NCBI GenBank assembly: GCA_964035775.1
Contig: OZ038317.1
Coordinates: 10,547,021-10,611,020, forward strand
Direction of reading: 5' to 3'
DNA length: 64,000 nt
From: Osedax frankpressi
Taxonomy: Eukaryota; Annelida; Polychaeta; Sabellida; Siboglinidae
In this document: positions 29,401-40,832 of the stretch, piece after piece
How positions within the stretch are numbered: the stretch's first letter is position 1
Layout: each line of letters starts with the position of its first letter
The notes under the pieces: model-generated
The model's input: the letters and a program-made list of their open reading frames with translations, nothing else
Told to the model about the DNA's origin: nothing
Databases searched by the model: none
Program-made: the position numbers and the translations under genes

Positions 29401-32400
29401 AATAAGAAATATAACATAAATATAACTATTGTATATCAGCATGAAGTTTTATAAACCTAAAATATAAGATTGGAATAAAGTATTATAAAATTATATCAAA
29501 TTTTCTATATGTATGGGTCAAAATATGTTACAAATGATTTCTTTTCTAGTTTAGACTTTGCATAACAAATATTGATTAATAGCTCTGGACATACTATTTC
29601 TGACTCGTCACCTGTTTGATATTAGAGAGAGATAGTATTGACTCGATGAATCGTCCGTCGAATTTCACATGGTTCAGAGCCGTCGAATTCGCTAGGTCAG
29701 TGAGTTGTCGAAATGACAGAGGACCACGATCTAGAGCTCCACCTATTGTGTCCGCAAGTAACTTGTTCGTGGCAGCTGCGGGAAATTATCATGGTAAGGG
29801 TCGCGGAATATTAGAATGTAATACATACGAAACTTAAAGACTACTGATACCTAGTGACTAGTGACATCTAGTGGCAAATAGTGACTAGTGACACCTAGTG
29901 GCTAGTGACCTCTAGTGAGTAGTGACCTTTAGTGACTAGTGACACCTAGTGGCTAGTGACCTCTAGTGAGTAGTGACCTTTAGTGACTAGTGACACCTAG
30001 TGGCTAGTGACCTCTAGTGAGTAGTGACCTTTAGTGACTAGTGATACCTATTGGCTAGAGACCTCTAGTAACTAGTGACGCCTAGTGACTAGTTATATCT
30101 AGTGGCTAGGGTCAACTGACCATCGTACAGGGGAACGCAGATGTCCAGTGAAGCGATGCTATTTACTTGACTAGCATTCGCTGCCTCCGTTTGCTCGTAA
30201 TTAAGGGATGCGCGGTTGTAAGTTGATGAATCTAGTTCTTTTACGCTACCATCCTCAATACCATCATAGTCCTCGTCATAGTACTCAGGCTGATAGTCAT
30301 AGAGATCCTTGACAGTATTGGACAGCTCTTCAGCTACACTCTTGAATTGCTATGAGGTGAGGGGGAGGTGGGGGGAGGTCAGGGGAGGTCAGGGGGAAGT
30401 GTGGGTAGGTGGGTGTAGGTGGGGGAGTGAGTGGAAGGTGAGTGGAAGGTGAGGGGAGGTGGAGAGATGGGGGGAGGTCAGGGGGAGGCGAGGGCTAGGT
30501 GAGGGGGATGTGAAGGGGATGTGAGGGGATGTGGGGGAGACGGGGTGGGGGGAGGTGGGGGGAGGTCAGGGGGAAGTGGGGTAGGTGGGTGTAGGTGGGG
30601 GAGTGAGTGGAAGGTGAGGGGGAGGTGAGGGGAGGTGGGGAGATAGGGGGAGGTCAGGGGTAGGCAGGACTAGGTGGGGGGAGTGAGTGGAAGGTGAGTG
30701 GGAGGCGAGGGAGAAGCGAAGGGAGGCGAGAGGTAGGCGACAGGGAGGTGAGGGGGGAGTGGGTGGAAGGTGAGGGTGGAATAAGGGAAGGAGGGTTAGG
30801 GAGGAGAGGTAATGAGATTAGGAGGTCAGAGTGATTATAAATATGAATAAATTATAGCAATAATAAGTTACATAGATCTCATATATATATATAAATATAA
30901 GAAGTTTTACATAATGGAGTCCAGAAGAGTGTTTACATACATATTGAAGAGATTATTTAGTAGCAATTACGAAGATCTGCAACTGACCATCTACCCTACG
31001 AACCTTAATAAGCCGCGAGTGAGAATCTGACTTGGTAGAGTTATCGAGCGATATGGCATATAGCAGTATAGAGGCCAGATAGGGTTGGGACTTAAAGATT
31101 TCCTGAGTAGCAGTTGTATGTGAGATGCTGGGAGTCATATATATATGGTGCTCGTATGTATGGGAAGTAAAAGGGAAAACACAGATTCTTGGAATTTATA
31201 GAAAGATTTGAAGAATTTTGTAAGATATATAATTGGTATGGATAGGAGTGGAAATGTAGAGAGGATGTATAGAATTACATAGAGGAATAGTGAAGCGTAT
31301 AGATGTTGTAAAGGTGAGAAAATTGGATTACAAATATAGACATTTAGATAGATGTTGGAAATACAATATTAGATTAGGATAATTCCATTCTGAAGTTGGT
31401 TATGAATTATCATTTATAAATTAATTTTATTAAAGAAACACCAATAAAAAATATCGGAACGAATTTTCATTGAAAACATTAAATTAAAATGATTTCTTTG
31501 TATACAAAATTAAATTGATTACATATATAACATTATTATCACTGCATATTGTATGCTATTTAACTTTAAAATGTGATTTACGGAAGCTACACAGAAAACA
31601 ATACGGGTGAGTTCATTTCTTATATCGGGTAATTATGTTGAAAATATATTTTTAGATTATTGAAATAAAGCAGATTAAAATTGTTATTTAAAACATTTCT
31701 TCATTTACTGAAATTTCGTAATGAGCTACTGCATAATATATGCATAATATATGCATAATATATGCATAATATATGCATAATATATTCCAAACTGCACAAA
31801 CCTCTAGATTCTTACACAACGTTCCGATGTTCATCTTTACGCGTTGCAGCATATTCTTGCAGCTAAATACGTGTTGGCCAGCCTTTTGAGCATGTTGGAG
31901 GCAAGAATCACTCATGCCGCCGACCATCTTATTGAACTCCCTTAAAACTACCACTAGCATTGTAAGAAATGTGTTCAGTTTATGCAGAACAATACACAAA
32001 CTAAGTCTTACCTAGGATATTTTACATATTATCTATATATGAGATTAATTTATTTAATATAAATAATTTTCTTTAATTTATTAATTATATTTAGTAATTG
32101 CTAAAATCAAAACGTAATATACGTACAAATATGAAATACAAAAGTTTAAACAATATCCAGGTAATTTAATTTTTTGCATCACATAACTTATTTTATATTT
32201 TTTTTTGTTACTACATCAAAGAATTTCACAAAACTGCCAAAATTTGCATACGAATAAGTCTATTGTTTTAAAATAAAATCAGATGCCTGTAATATCACAT
32301 AACATCATTATACACTATACCCTAATTAGGTTTATTTTCTAATTACCGATATCTTGGAAATTATTGATTTTAGTGGCGAATCTCTCAGACTTTTTTACTA

Positions 32401-35400
32401 GGGTTTGTTTCAGGGATTCATTGCATTCCGTCAGATAACTGCTGAACAATTTCGAAGTCTCGCGTTTACATCGTCGTAAAAGCTGTTGGGAGTTAATAAT
32501 TAATTATGTAGTTAACTATAATGTATGTGTATATATATATATGACTTTAGTGGAAGATATCTATGCGTGATCGTTACAATTGTTAGTTGTGTGTATTTAT
32601 TTACTTATGCATTAACATTTGTATTTATCTGCACACACACTATCAAAAAACACACACTATCTTGTTATTGGACCTCTAAATATTACACAAATATAATTTA
32701 CAATTATATTAATTATGTTGATTATATTCTTCTAAATATAATTTAGATCATTATTTTAAATCTATAAAATAATCAATAAATAGATAAGTATTATTATGTG
32801 TATTATTACAAAGTAACATAAATTGCAATTAATAAAGGTCACATTGAAAATATTTCATATCTGTCAAAATGATATTTAAAGTAAAGATAATTAACAAAAG
32901 ATGATTATGTATACATTAAAATGAATACAAAGATAAAAACAATGAAGTTATTTATAGATCTATATCTAAGAATTAGATTTCTGAATTCATTCCAGTTATT
33001 ATGATATCTCCACTTTTACATGTTTGGTTATTATTAAATGATTCCATATCCTAGTTTTGTATATATAACTTAATTTTCTAATCTAATGTCAATCTGCTGT
33101 TGGTTTGATATTATAAATGCCTCAAACCGCAATCATTAGTGATAAGTTTCGAATTTTGATGCCGAGAGAGAATGCACTCTTGGCCTTGTAGACTCTCAAA
33201 AGGTAAAGTAGGAACTCGTCCATATCCTGTGTGCGATAGTGCATGCAATCAGCTATGGACCGTTAGGTTAGCCTATAGTTAAAAAGGCAGGGTAGAGTTC
33301 GTAGGCAAATAAAACAATTAATAATATGGATTCATGTGGATAGAAGACCAAGATGAAATCAATTGAAATTAAGTAAATACAAATATTTGCAGAATCACAG
33401 AACTCTATTTCAAATAATATTAATTGAATAATGATAAGATAGGATTTGCAAAAATATATTAAATTATAATTAGTATTTTTATATTAAACCCAAATTACAT
33501 GAAATATTATAATTACATTAAATCTCAAGTGTAGATCTTGAGGATATTATCAGATATGATTTTTATTTTAAATACCATATTACTACTATGTAATAAAGTA
33601 TATTTAGAGTATCAATGACTATTTTTGAGTTCTGTTATAATTAATAGTAAGTAAATTTAATATTATAATATTATATTTAGTAATATAAATATTGAATTTT
33701 TATTAATATCTGAACAAATTCTATATCTATTAATAAAAAGTAAAATTAGACTAATTTACTCTTTTTAAAATAAAATCATAGTTATCCTTAAATATCATGA
33801 AATCGTGTTAATGCTACTTTAATTACTCAAAATGAAAATAACTTTAAGATAAAGTACTTTAGCAACGTGTATCCTAATTGAAATCCTACCACTAACTGCA
33901 ATATTATTGGAATTGGATTCATTCAAGAAAGTGTCTAAATTTCGCAGTACATCACAAGTAGATATGTCCAATATCTGCAATTGAGGAATATTTCATGACA
34001 TAAATAAAGTAATTTAACTATTAAACATAAATGAATTATCTTTTATATCATATTTTGCCATCAAACATAGCGCTTATTTGAATTTATTATCGATTTCAAT
34101 GATGCTAGAATAACTATTAAGTAACGAAATAAACTGACCGGGTCAGTGGGTTGCATGCGGAAATACGAGTAGATAGCTGGTAAACAGACTAGCGGCCCGA
34201 TGTGCATGCTGGAAAACGGCTGACCACCGTCCGTGACGTACAACTGCATAGCTTCGTTGATGTCGTAAACGGTTACGCAACTACGACACTGCGGGATAGG
34301 GGGCGTGGTGTGTAGAGGGGATGGGCTTCTATTGGAATGGAGGCGTAGACTGTATAAGACGGTGAGCTCGTAGGAAGGCAATGAAGTTTATGCACGGGCA
34401 TGAAGATTCGGAATCAATAGTTTAATTAAGTTTGCATTGGAGGTGTTGATAACGTAATGAGATGAAGTTGGAGAGGGAGGATCGTAGATAGGGTTGGAGG
34501 GAGGGCTGTAGGGAACGAGAGAGGGAGGGATCGAGGAGATAGGTTAGAGATAGCGTTAACGAAGGGATGTAAAGAGAAAAAGGAGACTATTGTAGACCTT
34601 AAAGGTACCAACCATGACCATGGCATGCACCAATGTATCGCTCTTCGCAAGATGTTTACTGAGCAAAGAGAGACGTGGTAAGGTATCTACCGACACTCCG
34701 CAAAGCATAGACACGTCGTAATACTGTCGAAGACCGTCCATAACTGCCTCTACTGAGACGTGTCTGCGGTATTGAAATGGGTATGTGTTTATAAAAATAT
34801 AATAAAGAATCATTTAGGATTCTCCTTGTTTGATAAAAAATATAGAATAAATCAGTAGGGTTTGGGTTTGGTTTGGGTTTTGATTTTGTTTTGGGTTTAG
34901 TTCTGAGGGTTTTTTTAAAAATAAATTTGATATTATATTATGTACATATATTGCAATTATAATATACGTCATATGTTGGTGCATATTAAATAATAAAAGT
35001 TATGTTATATTATATTTGTTTCTGATTTGGTTTAGTTTAGTGTAAGATTTGGTATTTTAATATATTATATATATTATATAGATATATAATGTATAAAATT
35101 AAAAATATATATATATATTAAATGTCCAATATGTCCAATAGTAATCTGCTAATAAAAGAGGCATGTCTAAATTGAATTAAATTCTTCAACCAATCTACTA
35201 TCTGCAAGTAGCATGCATTGTATAACTACAAGTATAACTACAAGTACAAAACATTGCCGATGTCAATATATAATAAATATTAGTTTAGGCGGGAATACCG
35301 ATTCATATATAATACATATTTACAATTATAAGTAGATTTTAAAGCAAAATTTTAAAATTCATATTCAAATATACTCTAGCATAATATAGTCTATACTTTC

Positions 35401-38400
35401 CTATTTACGTATATAGACTAAGAGTGCTACATGATTCATCGAAAAGCTTGACTCATCGATATACACGAGACTTTCGAATTTCGATTTAGAAAAATATATA
35501 AAAATACAACGCCGATTATATCGTAAAGTATTATATGAAATATCGATATATATACTAAAAGAAATATTTGGATAAACTCTATAACTCTAAGACATATAAT
35601 TTAGATATTTTAAAAATTACGTAAATCAATATCAGAAAATCGGGTACAAAAAGTGAAATATATATAAGGAATGTATAGTATAATTATATATAATAAATCT
35701 ATAACTTAAATATATAAAACATATTTATCTAATATATGATAGTATATAATATAAATACTTGATGTATATTATAACTAAATACTACATAATTATAGATAAT
35801 TATAGTTATAGATATATATAAATTAACTAAAATATAATGATATAATATATGATAATATATTACATAAATACTTAATATACATTATAACTATATAATATAT
35901 AAATATGTATAAATATGTATATGTATATATATAAATATGTATACGTATATATAAATATATATATAAATAAATAGACCATCTATATAGAGTTCATACGTAT
36001 ATGCTTACATTGAGATACATACAATATGCTACACTATCTATATTATACACTGGGTCTTTAAATAATTCATCCCGATTCTAATTTAATTTAAAATTGTAAA
36101 TCGATAAATTTAATAATCTTGAATTGCTATCTAAGATTTAAGGGCGAGGATTCCGAATGCGTTTTAGAATTTTAATAAATGCTACCTGTTTTAGACACAG
36201 TACGGGTTTAAGTAATACAAAAACAGTTCATTTCTGTCTGCAGTATGATGTCACCACTCTAATATAATTTGCGTATAAAAATCCCATTATCGTACCGGAG
36301 CGACGTCCGCGAGCTAAGCACAAAGTATAAAATATTGCGAACATCGGGGCGCTTAAAAAAACTCCAATATATCGGGAGGGATGAAAATTCCGTATTCCTG
36401 CTCGAAAATATCTTGAGTCGAAAATGTGAGATGTATATTAAAACGTCGCCACTTCTTTGCATTATGGGTAAAGCTCCGAAAAGTTTCTAAACTACGAAAT
36501 ATCCAACGAATATTCGATTAATCGAATAATCGACGTATACGTATCTCGGGAAAAATGTTCGAGTATTTCAGGGATAGAAAAACCACCGAATAAGGGAAAT
36601 AATAGATGATATGTTTTTTCGAGGTTTAAAGAGAAAAAAATGTTTTTTTAAAAAAACGCATTTTCCAAAAAAACTACGGCGATTTTGAAGTTACCGTTTA
36701 TTTTAAAAGTATCAGATACATTCTTATTGTATTCAATGCTACGTATTTATACTCGAACGATCGGGTGGAATTAACAAAGTTTTAATATTATTGTTTAAAA
36801 CCATCACCCACGACAATCAACGTATTCCGAACAATTTCTTATTAATGAAGAAATTATTAGATAGTAGATTTATAAAAAAATTTCGTACATAAAAATTCAA
36901 CAATACACCATTCGTTTATGTTTATATATATATATATATATTCTGTATGTCAGTCTTAACATTAAATTTTAATTTAACGCATATGGATATCGAGTATAAA
37001 ACTCGATATCGGTAATTTTATATCATCGGTACTCATTCGTATTATGCCTTTGTTTTATTATTAGCTATGTCATTTAGAATTTTACAATTCTACTCCACAA
37101 GTTTAAAAAGTGTACAGTGTACAGTAGGGTGGATCACTTTGATACTTTTTTCAATATTATTTATTAGCTCATCTATTATTGGCTATCATTGAATATAGTT
37201 AATATTAAATATGAGTTAATTTGAACATCTTATAGTAATAGTATTGATAATTTATTAATATTAGAATATTAAAAATTATTCCTGGAAATTCTAGAATTTA
37301 AAAAATTATAAATATTAATATTAATATTAAACTCAGAAATAATACTAAATCAGTAGTTAATGAGTAATTATTATTTAAGATGTATACATAAATATATATT
37401 ACACTTTTTACAATAATAATTGACATTTAATATATTGTAGGTAAAATTATTTAAAGTTGCAAAATTAAAAATTGTATTTGTAGCTTTGAAATAACTTAAT
37501 CTATAGGGATAATTTAATTGAAAATATTAAATGGAAATATATATAAATTGAGAGCTGCCGATTCATTATTGTTGTAAATAAATGTACTCATCATTATTGG
37601 TGTAAATAAAGTATACAATGGAGATTTATTGCGTAATTTCATTGTGAAAAATATATTTTTTTAAATATATAGTATAAACCCATATAGGTATAATCAAAGA
37701 ATCATAAAATGGAGGATATAATAGGATAAACAAGTGTTTATTTATTTTTAATGGGAAATTTTTCTTCAATTTAAAATTTTTAATAAGTTTATAAATTCAG
37801 ACTTCTGAAGCTACCTTAATATTGCAAATATTTTTTTTTAATTATATGATTCATTTTTATATGCCTTATAGTTTATATGCTGAGTGAGCCAGTTAATTCT
37901 GAAAAAAAGTGATCCACCCTATACAATGTGTGATCGTTTTCCTGGAGATTCTGTCCGTAAACACATATTTTTTAAATATAAGTAATAAAATCTTAATTTT
38001 AAAGGAATTTTATTTTTTAATGGAATTTCGGTCTACCGCTGACCGTTAAGGGTGGTCATTTTTATGCCTATTTTGATAAATCTGATTAAAACTAGTTGAA
38101 TCTTATTATAATAATACTCTACAAAAAAAATTTCAGACAATTTGGTAATGTATTGGGGGTAGCGCCAGCTCATTGAAATTTTGCATGAAAATATAGATTT
38201 AATATATAGATAATGAATATTAATTTTTGAAACTCCGAAAAATGAATAATATGAGTATAGTGATTGCCAAAACCAAATGTAAGTAATATTTCAAATTTTT
38301 TTTTGGAATTTATTGGCAAAATATTATTTTTTTATTTTTTTTTTGAAAATTAACATTTTCACATTATTTGTTGACTTATATTTATTATAATCTGTGTAAA

Positions 38401-40832
38401 TGTATTTAGTTTAATTTCTATATTTGTTATGTATATAAAATATAATTAAAAGTTTTAAAAAAACATATGTATTTTAGACACATTTTTTAAAAAAAATTTA
38501 GTTTTATTAATTTTTTTTTAACTAATTCAAAATTATCGAAGATTATTTTATTTAATTTTTTTATTGATTCAATATTTGTTATAGACAACATATCTCTCTA
38601 TGTTTGCCGTTTCATCATATTTTGAATATAATTAATAATTTTCCAAGCAATTTTTATTATGTAAATATAATAAAAATTTAATAATCTTTTTATATTAATT
38701 AACAATGTTTAATTGATACAAAAATTGTATGGTATATATATAATTAAGACTATTATAGAAAATTAATAATATGAAGTATTTTTATTAAGTAAAATAAGTA
38801 ATTTTTATTATGTACAATATAGAAACGATGAAATATTAAATATATATTTTATACAATAAAATCACGTTTTGAAGAAAATTACCTACAACTTATGTAGGTA
38901 ATTTACGGTAAGATAATGTAGTAGGTGGGTAGTATTAATATATGTGTGATCGTGCACGATCATGGTCTCAAATCCATGTTAAATTAACATAATGCTGATA
39001 ATAAATTATATAGAAAAATTTAAAAATTCAAATTTTCAAACAATAACACCATTTCTGTCATGCGCAGTAGATCATATCATCAATTTCGAGATTAAAAATA
39101 TTTTAGACAAATTTTTTTTTTGAAAACCATGGCACTGGCTCAATATTAATTGCAAAAATCAAAAAATTTAACATTAGGATATACTTTAAGATTCAGAGTA
39201 TTTTAATGATATTTTTTATCATCGACCACCTTACTGACAGTTTGAAAATTGTTATTTATGAAAAATATTTCGTAGCTTTTCTATACGCATGCGCATAGCA
39301 TTTATTTTTGTTTATATTTAAATTTCTAATTTTGAATTATATTTTTTATTTACTACAAATACCATGCCTTGACACCATAAGAGACGTATAACTGAATATT
39401 TTACAAAGATTTTAGTATTTTATTAGTTAAGTGCTTTACTCTCGACAATTAAGTATACTTAAGAGATCTAAATAAATTTTAAACTTGATGCCCCGTTCCT
39501 CATACGAAACCGAGGATGTATATAGTTTTTTCAAAGACGTGTTACTATCTCCCAATTTAAAAAAAATATGACCTAAGGACATGTTGACGAAATGTAAAAG
39601 GGGGTCAAAAGATATTTTTTGGGTAAAATAAATTTTTTTTAAATCCCAAAATTTGCCAAAATACGGAGGCCTTCGACAATTTTGACCCCGCAATCTTCGA
39701 TATCGTAGTAGTAGAGAAACTTGCTCGAGCTCTGCGCTCGCTGGCATTTTCTGAACTAGTATTAGTTTAGGCGGGGGAAAACTAATACAATTTGTAATAA
39801 AAAATTCATGAATATTAATTATTAATATATATTTATATATGTATCAGTATACTGACTTAAAATGTATTGATTGCAATTGGTAATGTTTTGTGCTTGTCTT
39901 ATATTATATAATAAAATAACCTGGATCATTTACTGTGTGTATTTGCATAAAAGTACTAACTTTTTCTGATTTGCTAAATTATTAATAATTTCATCAGCTT
40001 TATTATTTATACCAAATTTACTTCCATCCTATATTGGATAATTATTAAAATGAGTAGTACATATTAATTATGATAATAAATATTTAAGTAGCATATTAAA
40101 ATAACTTTTCATATTGTTATTAATATTTTGTTATCAATAAAAATATGCTAATGAACAAAATTATAATCAGAAATATTAATAAATTATTGACAAAACCTTA
40201 GGTATATTTTGGTATTCTTTCTTTGTATTAAGAGTACCATCCGACTGTGCTATATCAACTGTTTGTTGGCATAGTTTAAAACCAAAACATCCCATAAATA
40301 TTAAATTCGTTTATTGCAAAAAAAAAATGATATTTTATATATAAATTCAATTTGTAATTAAATTAAATAAAACCTTGCGGAGGATTTGGCTGAAAAGTCG
40401 ATCCCGTAAAATTGATGACATTCTGTTGTTGATGTTGTACACTGCTGTTACCGACGTGACGATTGGAAGTGTATCGGGACTTCGGACCGAGATAATTTGT
40501 GGTATACGTACTTTTGGAATCAAAAGATGATGATTGTGAATCAGCACCACCAGCAAAATTGCGACTGTTCTGATTATATTCGCTATATGAGCTTCCCTGA
40601 AATTGACCACTAGTATCACCACCGACATTTAAATCAGATTGCAATCCGAATTTCTGAAAAATATTGATTAATTATTGTCGATTTAATTAATGTTACGCCA
40701 GTAACGTATAATAGACGTATAATAGATGTATATTAAGAAAAATGAATAAATAATAACATTATTTTTATTTCCAAATCTGTTAATATCCTCTCCATCGCTG
40801 TTGAAGTGTTTATGTTTACGTTTTCTATACAT
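6015..40832 (-). CDS. NO VEIN-like protein: GHKL ATPase with C-terminal DUF3883 domain, 2439 aa
   Basis: Exons, high to low: 40758-40832, 40374-40653, 40197-40258, 39961-40028, 34613-34763, 34139-34288, 33897-33974, 33128-33226, 32347-32482, 31802-31953, 31004-31090, 30121-30349, 29612-29775, 28991-29152, 28602-28765, 28072-28220, 27510-27758, 26974-27083, 26468-26699, 25090-25196, 24761-24854, 24236-24341, 23872-24008, 23266-23419, 22252-22387, 21969-22091, 21432-21498, 20948-21060, 20140-20293, 19648-19753, 19086-19219, 18076-18237, 17863-17972, 17684-17785, 17201-17390, 16764-16832, 16128-16255, 15219-15341, 14970-15114, 14727-14858, 14438-14594, 14151-14257, 13650-13854, 13380-13512, 12714-12915, 12151-12302, 11628-11693, 11336-11428, 10804-10904, 10373-10569, 9291-9438, 6683-6842, 6015-6224. 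They total 7320 bases and join in phase without a stop. An in-frame stop precedes the ATG. ATPase signatures are LELIQNADDN (1019-1028), DVGRSTK (1067-1073) and GEKGIGFKSVF (1081-1091); LPSSREDVD follows near 1244. DUF3883 ends the protein. The plant founder NO VEIN is a nuclear protein needed for vascular patterning; the animal role is unknown. Least certain: the start exon and the exons between 9291 and 11693. Confidence 0.88.
6300..6662. repeat. Degenerate AT-rich minisatellite in the last NOV-like intron
   Basis: About ten diverged copies of a roughly 36-bp unit containing GAACACTACTATATATA and AATATATTATAATA. It fills most of the intron at 6225-6682. Confidence 0.75.
10054..10320. repeat. 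CA-rich minisatellite with palindromic core
   Basis: Seven or eight copies of a unit made of GTGAATATTCAC (a perfect palindrome), AAACTCA and a (CA)n run ending in CATGTGTG. Later copies diverge. It lies in the NOV-like intron 9439-10372, within about 50 bases of the donor of the preceding exon. Confidence 0.9.
19225..19520. repeat. Minisatellite in NOV-like intron 19220-19647
   Basis: About eight copies of a 25-35 bp unit around TTGAGTATAAGATTGAAGGT and AGTGTGTAACTAG. It begins a few bases from the acceptor of exon 19086-19219, so the acceptor side of this intron borders the array. Confidence 0.85.
20948..24341 (-). other. GHKL (HSP90-type) ATPase module of the NOV-like protein
   Basis: Seven exons, about residues 1000-1278. 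The N-box helix has Glu1020 and Asn1024 in ELIQNADDN, the positions used for water activation and Mg-ATP binding in HSP90, sacsin and NO VEIN. NNECGF (1052-1057) and DVGRSTK follow, then the glycine-rich lid GEKGIGFKS. Further NO VEIN hallmarks come in order: WTTHIRLPLN, FRDVHPSLLLFLHRL, VFSYLPLRSYGFTFIIQ and GDFKLPSSREDVD. The order and residues indicate an ATPase that should still bind nucleotide. Sacsin is the other possible relative, but the downstream WLPAVDKDGSLAWMKPSQIV and the DUF3883 tail fit NO VEIN. Confidence 0.88.
22775..23265. repeat. 13-bp minisatellite touching a splice donor
   Basis: About 37 copies of GTGCCTATCTAGT and variants (GTGCCTATTTAGT, TTGCCTGTCTAGT). It lies in NOV-like intron 22388-23265 and runs up to the donor of exon 23266-23419, so the first intron bases on the transcribed strand are a repeat unit. 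Confidence 0.93.
24338..24390. repeat. (TG)n microsatellite beside a NOV-like acceptor
   Basis: A TG/CA run with GTGAGTGAGTG at its end. On the transcribed strand it gives a CACACACAG acceptor for exon 24236-24341. The CAGACAG sequence allows two acceptors 4 bases apart; only the outer one keeps phase with my donor. Confidence 0.8.
29838..30117. repeat. CTAGTGA-based minisatellite in NOV-like intron 29776-30120
   Basis: A higher-order unit of about 52 bp built from short TAGTGA / CTAGTGAC pieces and repeated several times. It reaches the donor of exon 30121-30349. Confidence 0.9.
30352..30830. repeat. G-rich minisatellite in NOV-like intron 30350-31003
   Basis: GGGGAGGTGAGGGGAGGT-type units, G-rich on plus and C/T-rich on the transcribed strand, starting directly at the acceptor of exon 30121-30349. 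A longer repeat of about 200 bp is visible (blocks near 30370-30480 and 30540-30660). Confidence 0.88.
31729..31787. repeat. GCATAATATAT tandem repeat
   Basis: Five perfect copies of the 11-bp unit, about 15 bases from the donor of NOV-like exon 31802-31953. Confidence 0.9.
34856..34915. repeat. Telomere-like GGGTTT tract
   Basis: Degenerate TAGGGTTTGGGTTTGG and TTTTGGGTTTAG stretches inside the large NOV-like intron. Short and irregular, so not a telomere. Confidence 0.6.
37127..37919. mobile_element. MITE with TA target duplication (Tc1/mariner-like ends)
   Basis: Perfect 14-bp terminal inverted repeats: GGGTGGATCACTTT at 37127-37140 and its complement at 37906-37919. Each is flanked by TA (37125-37126 and 37920-37921). 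The 793-bp element is AT-rich with no long open frame, so it is non-autonomous. TA duplication fits the Tc1/mariner superfamily; family name unknown. Confidence 0.8.
38049..39231. mobile_element. Probable second MITE, diverged ends
   Basis: The left end AGGGTGGTCATTTTTAT at 38049 is preceded by TA. The right end reads (complement) AGGTGGTCGATGATAAAAAA and is followed by TA at 39232-39233. The ends pair imperfectly but share the GGTGG core with the neighbouring MITE. The 1.2-kb interior shows no transposase. The match is short, so confidence is moderate. Confidence 0.45.

Larger units (their letters stand above)
34764..39960 (-). other. Largest NOV-like intron (5.2 kb), host of repeat insertions
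   Basis: The flanking exons 39961-40028 and 34613-34763 join in phase (AA + A). Inside are the telomere-like tract, two probable MITEs and a 16-bp direct repeat at 35278-35293 and 39760-39775. Less AT-rich stretches at about 36080-36800 and 39430-39780 look like old repeat DNA. I see no further NOV-like exon. Confidence 0.7.

Noticed and set aside
34856-34915. Interstitial telomere
   Set aside because: GGGTTT-like units are too few and irregular.
39436-39747. 103-codon minus frame in the large NOV-like intron
   Set aside because: Not needed for the exon phase of the gene, no recognised motif; probably old repeat DNA.
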